Notes: generated by a model not told the origin, from the letters alone. A stretch of DNA of 64,000 nt from Megamerina dolium (GCA_963854835.1 OY978527.1:31513547-31577546); one strand, 5' to 3'; shown: positions 32,080-42,991, counted from the first letter of the stretch. Program-made: numbers and translations.

Positions 32080-33165
32080 TAACTATGACCTTTTCCAATC
32101 TTTCTGGTAGAATATGGATTCCGACCCAAAAGGACTGTTAATTTATTTAGGCCAAAAAATGAATCAGTCCAATTTTGGATACACTGCACTGAAGTGAAAC
32201 GTATTCCAGTTAGGGCATTCTGCATCGATTGAAAGAAATGGTAGTCAGACGGGTCTGAGCTATAGGGCGGGTGAGGGATAAAAGTCCCCTACCGCTGTTT
32301 TCAAAATATAATTTTTACTCGGTCTTGCTATATGAGTCCGGGCGTTGTCATGATCGAATAATATAGATTCGTGTCTAGTCGAATATTCTCATCATTTTCC
32401 GGCGAATGCTCACTTCAAACGAATGAATTGTGTATAGTATAGGTCCTCTGTACAGCTCATAATACATCACACCCTTCTGATCACACCAAATGCAGAGCAT
32501 TACTTTCGCGCTATGAATTATTCTGCATTGCCGTTGATTTTGGTTGTTGTTGTTGTTGTAGCAGCATTTTTCGTTGAGTTGGCAATCCTTGACCTGGAAT
32601 GTCTAGGGTATTTTCCGGGACGAAGACCCGATTGCGTGGGAGTACCGTGCTTTTGGTGGTTGACCGTGCTTCACATACGATTTCTTGCGCTTCGGATTAT
32701 CATAATGAATCCATTTTTCGTCACCAGTAACAATTCGATGCAAAAACGACTTCTTTTTGTATCGCTCGAGCAACATTTCTGACATGCAAAATGGCCTCTC
32801 AATGCCTGCTGGCTTCAGTTCATGTGGCACCCAATTCCTTTGCTTTCGAATGAATCCTGCTGCTTTTAAACGTTCGGATATAGTTGATTGAGTCACTTCC
32901 AAGGATTCGCCGAGTTCTTTTTGCGTTTGACAACAACCTTGGTCGAGTAATGCTTCCAATACTTCATCTTCAAACTGTCATGGCTGACCATGCCTCTCCT
33001 TGTCTTGTGTCTTAATCGCCACTTCTGAATCCTTTGTATTAAATACTCACAAGTTGGAATCGTTGGAGCATGCACACGACGTACTACGACTCTTAGCTGC
33101 AGATTGCAAATGCAAAGAAAAGCAAAGAAGTAATCCTTCCCGCAAATTAAATTTCGTTGGTACAA
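32080..33165 (-). pseudogene. mariner transposase relic, near full length, interrupted by a repeat
   Basis: Minus strand from N- to C-terminus: helix-turn-helix pieces, then a clean segment EALLDQGCCQTQKELGES, STISERLKAAGFIRKQRNWV, ERYKKKSFLHRIVTGDEKWI (first Asp), then interruption at 32535-32640, then GVMYYEL, YSSDPSDYHFFQSMQ and a C-terminus ending LPERLEKV-like. Frameshifts throughout. Comparable to irritans/mauritiana-type mariners. Confidence 0.82.
32535..32640 (+). repeat. GTTGTTGTT-headed dispersed repeat, copy 3, inside a mariner
   Basis: GGTTGTTGTTGTTGTTGTAG, GAGTTGGCAATCCTTGACC and CCGGGACGAAGACCCG; splits the mariner reading. Confidence 0.65.
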
Positions 33166-33299
33166 AACTCGACATATTCGATGCTCAAAAAACTTGGTTT
33201 ACAAAAAAAAAAAAATTAATAAATATAAAAATGGTGCCGGTGTGGGCAACACAATACACATACACCATCTTTTGTAAAACCTTTAAAATGAATCGATAG

Positions 33300-33608
33300 C
33301 CCTAATAATTTGTTAATATATGTAAATTCGACAGTAAAAATTGTTGAAGTGACCAGTGTTAAAATTGAAAAAAAGAAGTTATTTAATAATCAAAAACAAA
33401 CGAATAACAAGTAAAACCACACAAGGTGTATGAGGGCACGAAATGGGGTCTTGAAATTTTTGAAGTGCATTTGTACTTATGCACATTTTCTTCAGTATGT
33501 ACATACATTTTGAGTTCGATGATGTCGTCCATACCACATTTGGAAAAATCTAAAATCGAATTGGAATAACTATGTTATATCATTTTAGAATTTTCAAATT
33601 TGAATTAA
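33300..33608. other. Unassigned sequence
   Basis: AT-rich; nothing seen. Confidence 0.4.
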
Positions 33609-34285
33609 GATAGTAGTCCGGTGTGACGGGTTCAAAAAATCGATTTTTTTTTTTAGAAAAACATCTTAAAAATATACTCTAAAAATTTTGAATATTTTTC
33701 AAGTTATAGCTAAAATAAGAGATCGCGCCGAAGTGTGTATGAATCTGTTGTCAAAACTTTAAACGCGTTTTTCTCAAAACCATGCTTTCGAAATTTCGAG
33801 GAAGCACTGACTCAAAACTATTCAACCGATTTGGCTAAAAATTGTACATGTTATTCTAGACACACATATCTAAATACGCAAACTTTAAAATATTTAATTT
33901 TTTAATAACAAACTATTTTATTTAAACAATTTATCAAGAAAAAAAATTAGATTTTGAGAACTTTTTCACAAGTCCGCCATTTTGTTTTTTGTATGTATAT
34001 TATAGGTTAGTTCATTAAAAATCTTTTTGAATTTTTTATTTGAGATGACTTCGGAAGGCTGTGTGCATCCCCGAACCAACTCATCTTTTATTCGAGGACT
34101 CCACTCTAAAGTCAAAAATTAAAAACAAATTAATGTAAAATTAACTTAAAATTTTTTTTTTCTATAGTTGTAAACACCAATAAAAACATTTAAAATTTTT
34201 AAAACGATCGCATTTTATTTTCTTGTTAAAAAAAAAAATTCATGAAAAAACGTCGAAATTTCGGTCGTCACACCGGACTACTACC
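33609..34285. mobile_element. TTAA-flanked MITE, family 3 (677 bp)
   Basis: Inverted termini G(A/G)TAGTAGTCCGGTGTGACG at both ends, with TTAA outside (33605-33608, 34286-34289). Interior motifs (AAAAAATCGATTTTTTTT, TTTAAACGCGTTTTTCTC, CCGCCATTTTGTTT) in the same order as in 30053-30765, though the termini differ. Confidence 0.82.
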
Positions 34286-34508
34286 TTAAATAATTTGAAA
34301 TTCTGTAGAGCAGTGTTCAAAATGTGTAGAATATCAGAGTAAAAATATAGAAACTGTCTGGAATACATATTTCAGATAAAACAGGCTTGAAATCGTCAAT
34401 AATTATTATGATAAAAATCAACGTAAATTCATAAACATGGAGCAATTAATTTCACCACATTACTACCTAAAAAAAAAAAAAACATTTGGTAATTTGTACA
34501 ATACATAC

Positions 34509-34570
34509 CATTAGGATGGGAGAAATATTTATTTTTAATTTCTGTGAAATGATCTGTGAAACAGCAGCAC
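34509..34570 (-). pseudogene. Cassette D1 (62 nt, indel)
   Basis: Same acceptor and donor layout as the others but 5 nt longer (extra TTTCACAG-like bases), which breaks the shared frame. The downstream half still reads HFTEIKNKYF. Confidence 0.45.
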
Positions 34571-34781
34571 CTAAAAATAAAGAACAAAATTAGCGTAAGA
34601 AGTCCAAAATGTAAAAAAGTAAATAAAAAGAAAAAAAAATTCTCAAATTTGGTAAGCTTGGAAATGTCAGTAATTGGAATGATATAAATCAATGTAAATT
34701 CATAAACACGGACCAATTAATTTCATCATATTAACAAAAAAAAAACAAAATTGTTTTTTTTTTCATATATACAATACCAAC

Positions 34782-34838
34782 CTTTAGCTACGAAGAAATG
34801 CTTCTTTTTAATTTCTCTTAAACGATTATCAATAGCAC
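34782..34838 (-). CDS. Cassette D2, candidate 57-nt exon
   Basis: AG|...|GT flanked, 57 nt, phase 1 in and out; reads AIDNRLREIKKKHFFVAK. Length divisible by three, so inclusion, skipping or exchange with D3 would keep frame. Donor GTTGGT is weaker than in the other units. Confidence 0.35.
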
Positions 34839-35068
34839 CTAAAAATAAAGAACAAAATTAGCGTAAGTGGAATATGTATGTAAAAAAGTAACTAAAAAAA
34901 AAAATAAATAAAACGCTTAAGATTGGTATTTCATGGGGTAGAAGTTTGAAATTGTCAGTAATTGGAATAATAAAAATCAATGTAAATTCATAAACACGGA
35001 CCAATTAATTTCATCACATTATTTCTTATAAGAAAAAAAAATCATTTGTTAATTTATACAATACACAC

Positions 35069-35125
35069 CTTTAGGAATGTAGAAATATTTCTTTTTAATT
35101 TCTGTGAAACGATCATCAATAGCAC
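35069..35125 (-). CDS. Cassette D3, candidate 57-nt exon
   Basis: Best-preserved member: 57 nt, phase 1-1, reads AIDDRFTEIKKKYFYIPK, acceptor TTTATTTTTAG, donor GTGTGT. No recognised domain. Confidence 0.37.
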
Positions 35126-35410
35126 CTAAAAATAAAGAACAAAATTAGTGTAAGAGCAAAATGTAAAAAGTAAATGTCATTTTAAAACATTTTAACTACG
35201 AATAGATTTGAGGAACTTTAATCGTTTTTTTTTATATATAAAAAAAACTAGCAAGATTGTTATTTCATGGGGTAAAAGCTTGAAATTGTCAGTAATTGGT
35301 ATGATACAGATCAATGTAAATTCATAAACACGGACCAATTAATTTCATCATATTACTACTTAAAAGAAAAAATACATTTGGTAATGTAAGTATATTCGTA
35401 CAATACATAC

Positions 35411-35468
35411 CCTTTAGCAATGAAGAAATGTTTCATGTCAGTTTCTGGAAAACGATCATCAATAGCAC
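35411..35468 (-). pseudogene. Cassette D4 (58 nt)
   Basis: Reads AIDDRFPETDMKHFFIAK but has one extra G before the GTATGT donor, so it would shift frame unless the previous G is used. Confidence 0.4.
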
Positions 35469-35805
35469 CTTAAAATAAAAAACCAAATTCATATAATGTA
35501 CATATAGAAAAAGTTCATAAAAATAACTTTAAACACACTAGAATTTATAGGGAATATTGTAGAATAAACTATAATTTAGAATGAACGGGTGCGATTGCCC
35601 ACAATTTCTTAATTAAAAATATATTTAGTTTTTTATATAGACTACCAAAAGAATGGTATTTCGTGAGATAGAGGCTTGAAATTGTCAGTAATTGGTATGA
35701 TACAAGTCAATGTAAATTCATAAACACGGACCAATTAATTTCATCACGTTATTACTTAATAGAAAAAAAAATACAATGGGTAATTTATACGCGTACAATA
35801 CATAC

Positions 35806-36099
35806 CTTTAGCATTGGATAAATATTTAATTTTGATTTCTGTAAAACGTTCATCAATGTATATATACTTCCAGTACCGTTTGTGCGTGTCAAATATTTTT
35901 GGACAGCATTAGAAGGGATCTACTTATATTAGCTGGTCCCCAACGGTAGAAACCTTGCGACATTACTTTCATTTAGCTTTGTCACAGAGCTCTTCTATAA
36001 GCTTTACTGTCGGAAGAATTGCCAATTGACGACTGATGGGTACCGTTGAACCCACAACCTGCAGGTCAGAAGGCCACCCACTGTTGATCAATATAATAC
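35806..36099 (-). pseudogene. Cassette D5, split by a SINE
   Basis: Reads IDERFTEIKIKYLSNAK up to about 35857. The SINE at 35875-36085 separates it from its acceptor end at 36090-36099 (GATCAATATAATAC|CT). Similar ATCAAT bases on both sides suggest the insertion point. Confidence 0.5.
35875..36085 (-). mobile_element. tRNA-derived SINE, internally deleted, in cassette D5
   Basis: Minus strand body from TTGGACAGCATTAGAAGGGA (on +) to the head fragment CTGCAGGTCAGAAGGCCACC. It has lost part of the body and the tRNA-like start. Confidence 0.8.
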
Positions 36100-36505
36100 C
36101 TAAAAATAAAAAAAGCAAAATTAGTAAAGTGTAGAATGTAAAAAATTTAATATATAACATTTGAGAATTTTTCAAAATTATAGGAAATAGAATAAACTAT
36201 AATTTGCGATGAATAATGACATTACCCATAATTCTGTGAAAGTTAAGTGATAAAAGAAATGTGTGTGAAAACATTTTCACTACTAATGGCAGCAATACAG
36301 GTCTGTGCAACTTGAATTTCTTTGTACAAAAACTTTCCAAAAAGAAGAGACGGTGCCACAACGGCCTTAAGAGCTCTAAAAAGTAGTTGAAAATTGGTGC
36401 TTCGCGATGATTTCCATCAATTCATAATTAAAACATTGTTTTTTTTTTTGGCATGAGAAAAAACAGCAAACATTTGCATATTAGGGCGAATTGGAAAACA
36501 TTATA

Positions 36506-37797
36506 CAGTGAACCCTCAGTGAACGAACACAATTCATTCCAGAATCTTGTTCGTTATGCGAAACGTTCGTTAAACAAAACCATTATTCCCATATAAATCA
36601 ATGTAAAATAAAGTAATGCGTTTCAGGTCGAAAAAAGTAAAACTAAAATATTTCAATATGTGCTTTTATTGAAAGTTGTACAATATATGCAACGGAAAAA
36701 AGAAAAAAATAAAAAAAAAAGCCAGTTGTTATAACACCATCAAGAATACCTAGTTCTTTTTTAAAACAAAACTGTGTCTAATCGTTTGTTTTAGTTTGTT
36801 GAAAAAGCGACACAGCATTATTATTGAAAAAAACTGCTGTGGGATTTAGCTACTGTCTGATTGGAGTGATGCTTTTTAATGTGTGATGACTTCTATGCTT
36901 TCAGCATTTCTCTAATTGCACTAGACGGTTGTTGCTGTTGTTCTTCTATTAATTACTCTTCTATAAAGTCTCTTCCACATCTCCATGCCATAAAACACAG
37001 TTTCTTCCAGGAAGATTCGAGAGTTCTCTTGGTAACACCTTCTCATGCCTTTCCAATAATTTTGAGGCAGGCAACGATGCAGAAAAGATCTTTCCAAAAA
37101 CTCTTAGCGTGAGATTGGTTCTTAGTGTCACTTTAAAGCAACGCTGGAAAAGTTCTTTAGTGCAGGTCTGAAGTAATGGAGTGGTGTTAGGAGCAAAAAG
37201 TGAATTTTGATCAATTCAAGCTCTTCAATGAGATCAACTTGTAAGCCTGGTGGATGGGGGGAGCATTGTCCATAACAAGCAAGGCTTGAAGTGTTGAATC
37301 CATCTCAATTAAATATTTCTTCACGGATGGAGTACAAACTTTATTGACTCAACAAGTAAAAAGGTAACGTGCCACACCCAAACATTACTGTTCGACCTCC
37401 ATATGACAATTAACCTGCTCTTGTCGACGATATGCTTTTATATACGCGTGGATTTCCTGAAGGATATGTGAGTGGTTTTCAAATCGCCTTTTCTATTGGC
37501 ACAAAATAATAAAGTAAAGCGGTCTTTCGGTTCTGCCTTTCACAAACCAATGGCCTGGTATCGCTTTCCCCTGTTGCGTTTCGGGGTCGTTTTTTTTTTC
37601 CACAAAGGACCACATTTGGTCACAATTATGGATTCAAGGACATTATTTAGCGTACTTGCTCTCAACACTTCTTTCGTCCTTTTTTGTCTGTCGCTATACT
37701 AAACTTCGTTGGTTAAACGGAACATTTTACATTAAAAATTTTGTTCGCTATGAGAAATGTGCGTTTAGCGAGCCAATCGCTAATAGAGGCTCCACTG
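36506..37797 (-). mobile_element. pogo/Tigger-like DNA transposon, decayed
   Basis: Ends CAGTGAACCCTC (left) and CAGTGGAGCCTCTATTAGCG (complement of right), each next to TA. Minus-strand transposase fragments: DRFTLLFCANRKGD, GNPRVYK-like, ALLVMDNAPP (catalytic Asp), and WKKLCFMAWRCGRDFIEE. These are the DDE_1 motifs of pogo/Tigger/jerky proteins. Multiple stops; inactive. Confidence 0.83.
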
Positions 37798-37984
37798 TAT
37801 GTCGTTAACAAGATATCGATGAGCACTTTATTTTGTTCTCAGACGTCAACGATGCATTCGTCTAATGTAATCAGAAACTCGAACTGTATCCCCCTTAAAT
37901 TAAACTTAAATTTTTAAGGGTTAATGCCCTTTGTCCTACTGTAGGATTGATTTTTATAAGCTAAACGAAACACTTCAAAGGCAA

Positions 37985-38240
37985 AAGTTTCAAGACCTGT
38001 TAAGAGCTTTATCATTTAAAATGTCAGAGACCAAGGTAATATCTAACACTTCCTGACGATCGCCCTTTATAAAACTAGGTTTTGACTTACCACCTTCATT
38101 GATGTCTGAACTCCAAAGAGAATGATGTGCGTTCGCGTCACCACCAAGGATGAATCCACATTTTGATGTTTCACTATCCACCGCCAGCTCTTTTATCAGT
38201 TGCGATGGCGGTAGCTCTGGAACATCGTAGGCGAAATAGA
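37985..38240 (-). pseudogene. LINE endonuclease fragment (R1/Jockey-like)
   Basis: Minus strand PPSQLIKELAVDSETSKCGF, ILGGDANAHHSLWSSDIN, GDRQEVLDITLVSD. The GGDANAHHxLW motif is the metal-binding core of the apurinic-like endonuclease domain of insect non-LTR elements. Only ~75 codons remain. Confidence 0.75.
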
Positions 38241-38381
38241 ACCTTATTCGTTGCTAACGCCGTCGACATCACTAAATTCTTCTTCGCCGGCCGTAGGCTC
38301 TACCGCTAAAACAGTGCTCAGCAATATCGACATCGCTCTTGTACGCGAACCAACAAATATCCACAAATATGACAAATATAC

Positions 38382-38427
38382 CTTCACAATATACGTAGCA
38401 GCACTTCCAAACGTTAAGGTATTACAC
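38382..38427 (-). CDS. Exon-like segment C'' (46 nt)
   Basis: Acceptor TTTTTTTTTCAG, donor GTATAT. In the only open phase (2 in, 0 out) it reads CNTLTFGSAATYIVK. Its longer relatives C (39580-39674) and C' (42367-42444) are interrupted in that phase. The phase fits after segments A or B but not before D. Confidence 0.28.
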
Positions 38428-38494
38428 CTGAAAAAAAAATTTGGTAGATAATGAAGTAAAGTTTTATAGACTACAACACTTATTACAATAAAAC

Positions 38495-38600
38495 AAAAAT
38501 GATCAGATACACAAAATGTGCAGCCGTAAATTTTTAGTCATGGATAACTCATACGGTAATTATTGTCATCACTTAACAATAAGAAGTAACTATTAATTGC
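38495..38600 (-). repeat. Partial third copy of the A-B-C duplication unit
   Basis: ATCAGATACACAAAATGTGC, GCCGTAAATTTTTAGTCATG and ACGGTAATTATTGTCATCA match 39735-39812 and 42513-42590. The copy is cut off by the mariner that starts near 38640. Confidence 0.75.
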
Positions 38601-38639
38601 TTAAAACACATAATTAGATGATTCTCATCCTCCTAATGT

Positions 38640-39422
38640 CAATGTCATAATTGACTACAATATCACAACCCCATTTTTTTTCATAGAAAGCCAAAAATTA
38701 ATTTATTCAAAGTATTTGCCCTCACTAGCTCACTGTGTATACCATGCCAAAAGAATTCCTCATTTTTGAGGCAAACAACTCGTCAAGCCATTTTCCGACG
38801 TCTTCATACGAATGGAAGTGCTGTTTGGCTAGCGCGTGACCAATCGACCCACCCTGATCCCACCAAACGCACGGCATTGTCTTGCGTCCAAACCGATTTG
38901 GTCTTGGAGAAGAAGTTGCTGGTTGGCCGGGATCGACCCACGTATATCCACTTTTCATCGCAAGTCACCACAAGATGCAGGAACGACTTTCTTTTTTGTC
39001 TAACAAGCAAGATTTCGCATGTGTTTTGGCGTCTCTCCATCTGCCTATCGTTCAATTCATGGGGTACACATTTTCCAAATTTTTGAACCTTCCCCATAGC
39101 TCGTAAACATATGGAAATGGCTTATTGAGTAACTCCTCACTGTTCGGCAAGCATTTTTTGCGATAGGGTGTCGTCCTCATCCAAAAGAGCCTGCAAATCA
39201 TAGTCCTCAACTTTTCTGGGTCTATTTTCACGCTTCTTGTCACTCAATTCAAAATGGCCTTCTTTGAACCGACGAAACCAGCCTCTGCAAGTGGTTTCCG
39301 ATAGCGCACTGTCCACAAGCATTCAATGCGACTCAGCAGCAGATTTCCTGAAATTGAAGCAAACAAGTAAAGCTTCCCGCATATGCACAGCAAACAGCGG
39401 ATTTAAGCTTGTACACCTGGTA
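38640..39422 (-). pseudogene. mariner transposase relic, internally deleted
   Basis: Minus strand: ALSETTCRGWFRRFKEGHFE, SDKKRENRPRKVEDYDLQAL, QKMLAEQ, FLHLVVTCDEKWIYV (first Asp), VDPGQPATS, then a jump to HFHSYEDVGKWLDELFASKM and a C-terminal GKYFE. The catalytic middle with the second and third Asp is missing. The 5' inverted end CAGGTGTACAAGCTTAAATC is at 39400-39420. Same family as 50022-51163. Confidence 0.85.
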
Positions 39423-39913
39423 TATAGATTTTGGGTCGGATTTCCATCATCAGCATCAATCTTTGAACTTAAAAATGTGCATTATAAACTAGCCTATAGT
39501 AACCGTTGAAGTATATACAATATTTCAAATTGACATTATATATACACTAAACTAAAATACATATATTTAATATTCGTACCTTCACAACATACGTACGTAC
39601 GTTCAATGCGTTGTATGTATCGGAAAAATATAAATCTTCAGCTCCTTTATAAATCCAAGTGTCAAGATATTACACTTAAAAAAATTAAGTAGTTAATGAA
39701 TTGGTCTAAAATATAAACACATATTAAAATGATCAAATATAATCAGATACACAAAATGTGCAGCCGTAAATTTTTAGTCATGATTAAGTCATACGGTAAT
39801 TATTGTCATCAGTGAAAAAAAAAAGAAACTCATACTTCTATCGAATTAAAAATCATTTTTTGAAAACTTGGACTGATCTATCTACTATATTATATTTATA
39901 TTAATATATTTAC

Positions 39914-40001
39914 CTGAGAGCATTTTGTTCCAGCGTTTTTGGCATGTGAATACCTTCCACTTTCTTAAATATCCATTTTAGATCAAAGCCCAAATATTGC
40001 C
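39914..40001 (-). CDS. Exon-like segment B (88 nt)
   Basis: Minus strand: acceptor CTTTCGTTCTACAG, donor CTCAG|GTAAAT. Phase 1 in, 2 out, open throughout: QYLGFDLKWIFKKVEGIHMP then KTLEQNAL. Its duplicate B' (42687-42774) differs at one base by eye, and that change is synonymous (His CAC/CAT). No family recognised. Confidence 0.42.
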
Positions 40002-40208
40002 CTGTAGAACGAAAGCAACACATATCTTTATATTAACAGTAAACGACATGTACGATACGCACATAAAGAACAATCAATTGTTCTCATATTATATTAAAAA
40101 TTCAACAAATACAATATTGTAGGTAAGGTTTTCAGTAATTAGATCCGTTAGTTATAATCATGGAAATAATAAAATAAAAATAATACGTTAAAATCAAGTT
40201 CAACTGAC

Positions 40209-40271
40209 CTTATTTTGACCTGTTGTGTTCAATTTCATCAACGTCTAAGAGCCGTTTTAATAGGCAATAGT
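40209..40271 (-). pseudogene. Exon-like segment A (63 nt, 2-nt insertion)
   Basis: Reads YCLLKRLLDVDEIEH, then runs into a stop if the donor corresponding to that of A' is used. A' (42992-43052) lacks the insertion and stays open. Confidence 0.35.
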
Positions 40272-40659
40272 CTGAAAATATTCCAATAAAGCATTTATAA
40301 GATTATAATATAAAATGAGTATTGCAAAATATGCTTCTAATGAAAATCTGGTAAAAATATTATTGGTAGCCTCATTCTAACGCAGATATTTTATATTTTT
40401 CTCAAATTCATATTTATTCATACGCAGCCATCATATACGTGTCAGGTCTAGTACTTATGTCAGCACTTTCATCGCGAATTAAATATCAAATAGTAGTTAA
40501 CATAACGTATAGTTAGATAAAGTGTTTCGACTAAACCATTATTCTTCGACCTATACCCTGGAGGTACACGAAATTTTCTAAATATTATATTTTTATATAA
40601 TCAAAAATAAGAATCTGAAAATTTGTTTTTTTTTTCAAAAACTGATTTTTTTCGAAAAT

Positions 40660-40935
40660 AAGCCCGATTGACCTATCTAAAATTTGACCAAAAAATACTC
40701 ATCCCAAAATAATGATGGTCGCGCGTCGGCCCTATAAGGGTTATTTTTTTTTGCACCCGGCCAAAGACAGGTCGGGCCGGGCAGACAATTCATATTGAAC
40801 AAATTTTATGAAGTATCAACTTTAAAAAAATATGAAAAATATATAAACATTTTCTAAAAATGTCTTTTATATCTTTTTTTTATCATAACTTTTAAAATAT
40901 TAAAAATAGGTTATAAATGTGATATATGGGCGTTA
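40660..40935 (-). repeat. Dispersed AT-rich repeat with GC-rich patches, copy 2
   Basis: Reverse complement of 2800-3200 in its AT-rich part; GC patch GGTCGGGCCGGGCAGAC nearby. Confidence 0.55.
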
Positions 40936-40959
40936 GCGACAAAAAGTTTTTAGTTTTTA

Positions 40960-42176
40960 TACGAGGGTTGCCTTTTATATATTTCTTTAAAGTATGATCT
41001 AGTAAGTTTTCGTCATATGTGACATTTCCATTGGTAAGTTTGACATTTTTTAGCATAAACATTCTCAGAACGTTTTGATGTACAGGCGCTATTTGTGTTG
41101 TTTACAGTGACTTGAAAAATTCATCCCGGTCAAAAATGGATTTAACTCGTGAACATTTTCGAGCTATGATTTTTTACAATTTTCGAAGTGCATTACCCCA
41201 ACAACAGTGCTTCGATCGTCTTCATGTGGCATTTGGCGATGAATCACCAATCCTCAAGACAATTTATAACTGATTTAACGAATTCAATAGTGGTCGCCGT
41301 TCGCTACAGGACGAATTTTGTGAAAGTTGTCCAAAATCGGTCATTGCACCACGAACCATCGATACACCATCGTCATGTGACATACCTTGAGATAGTCATC
41401 CTTGGACATTAGTTCCACCGTCGTGCATTCGATATTGTAGCTTATCTATCAGAGAGACTCGTTCTCGTTGGATCCCGAATAATTTAACAATCGCTCAAAA
41501 AATGGCTTGTGTCGATTGATGCTAAGAAATGTTGAAAAAATTCGATCGCGCCGTCGAATCATGGATATATGCGTATGAGCCCGAAACAAAACAGCAATCG
41601 ACCGTGTGGATTTTCAAAGACGAGCCAAACCCAAAAAAAAAGTTGTTCGGGCCCGCAGCATATCGAAGCAAATGGTCGCCTGTTTCTTCGGCAAAACTGG
41701 TCATGTGGCGGTCAATTCTGAATGGTATACAACCATTTGTTTGCCAGAAGTGTTCAATGAAATACGGAAAAACCACCGCCGACGCTGAACCATTCTTCAC
41801 CATGATAAATGTAGGCTCTCACACATCGGCTTAAACAATCGCCTATTTGACCGACCAAAACATCGAAATAATGGGTCATCCGCCGTACAGCCCTGACTTG
41901 GCCCCTAATGACTACTTTTTATTCCCGCTCATAAAAAAAAAATTGCGTGGTCAACGATTTTCGTCGCCAGCAGATGCTGGTGAAACATTCAAAAACCATA
42001 TTTTGGAGGTGTCTCAGTCGGAGTGGCAAAAGTGCTTCGACAATTGATTTGAGCGTATGCAAAAGTGTATAAAACGTCATGGAGAATACTTTGAAAAACA
42101 ATAAAACTATTTTTGAAGATAACCAAATGCATTTTGATACTTTTTAAAAGAATATAAAAGGAAAGGAAACCCTCGT
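40960..42176 (+). mobile_element. mariner transposon (1.2 kb) with both ends, dead transposase
   Basis: Inverted ends ACGAGGGTT(G/T)CC next to TA at both sides. The frame begins at about 41136 with MDLTREHFRAMIFYNFRSAL, PQQQCFDRLHVAFGDESP, and continues in shifting frames: RWIPNNLTIAQK, SWIYAYEPETKQQSTVWIF (first Asp lost in a deletion just upstream), KQMVACFFGKTGHVAV, HHxxxASSHTSA-like, MGHPPYSPDLAPNDYFLFP (final Asp), and a complete C-terminus ending HGEYFEKQ. Several stops and frameshifts. Confidence 0.88.
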
Positions 42177-42686
42177 TTAAACGTCTAAATTTTATTCTCC
42201 GGTCTCTCTCTCTCTCTCACATTCAGGGGCGAATTCTTTGTAGGTTAAGCCTTTCGAATCATAAAAATTAAACATCTTGGGACTTGGGTGTCAACTGTCG
42301 TATAGAAAAACATTATAGAATGAAATGAAATACTTATGACTCGATATGTATATTTAATATTCGTACCTTCAGAACATACGTACAACGTATTGAAAAATAG
42401 AAATCCTCAGCGTTTCCATAAATCCAAGTGTCAAGATATTACACCTAAAAAAAAATTAAATAATTCATGAAGTAAAGTCTAGAAAATAAACACATATTAA
42501 AAGTATCAAATATAATCAGATACACAAAATGTGCAGCCGTAAATTTTTAGTCATGATTAAGTCATACGGTAATTATTGTCATCAGTGAAAAAAAAAAGAA
42601 ACTCATACTTCTATCGAATTAAAAATCATTTTTTGAAAACTTGGACTGATCTATCTACTATATTATATTTATATTAATATATTTAC

Positions 42687-42774
42687 CTGAGAGCATTTTG
42701 TTCCAGCGTTTTTGGCATATGAATACCTTCCACTTTCTTAAATATCCATTTTAGATCAAAGCCCAAATATTGCC
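42687..42774 (-). CDS. Exon-like segment B' (88 nt)
   Basis: Same splice borders and same peptide as B (39914-40001). The one difference noticed is a silent third-position change, while the flanking intron sequence has several substitutions and indels. Confidence 0.42.
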
Positions 42775-42991
42775 CTGTAGAACGAAAGCAACATATATCT
42801 TTATATTAACAGTAAACGACATGCACCATACGCACATAAAGAACAATCAATTGTTCTCATATTATAAATTAAAAATTCAACAAATACAATATTGTAGGTA
42901 AGGTTTTCAGTAATTAGATCCGTTAGTTATAATCATGGAAATAATAAAATAAAAATAAAATAAAATAATAATAATAATAATAATAACTTAC

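Larger units (their letters stand above)
34388..36250 (-). repeat. Tandem array of five ~300-bp units, each holding a 57-nt exon-like cassette (D1-D5)
   Basis: Each unit contains, in minus sense, an acceptor (TTTATTTTTAG or similar), a 57-nt cassette, a donor (GTATGT, GTGTGT or GTTGGT), and then a block of about 75 nt (GATGAAATTAATTGGTCCGT, GTTTATGAATTTACATTGA, CAATTACTGACAATTTC) that is about 90% alike between units. Cassettes, in sequence order: 34509-34570, 34782-34838, 35069-35125, 35411-35468, 35806-36099 (last split by a SINE). Units are 290-330 bp apart except where the SINE lengthens one. Confidence 0.7.
39570..40560 (-). repeat. A-B-C duplication unit, copy 2
   Basis: About 1 kb nearly identical to 42350-43220 over most of its length, including exon-like segments C (39580-39674), B (39914-40001) and A (40209-40271). 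The two copies are direct repeats separated by a mariner and by an unrelated dispersed repeat. Confidence 0.85.
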
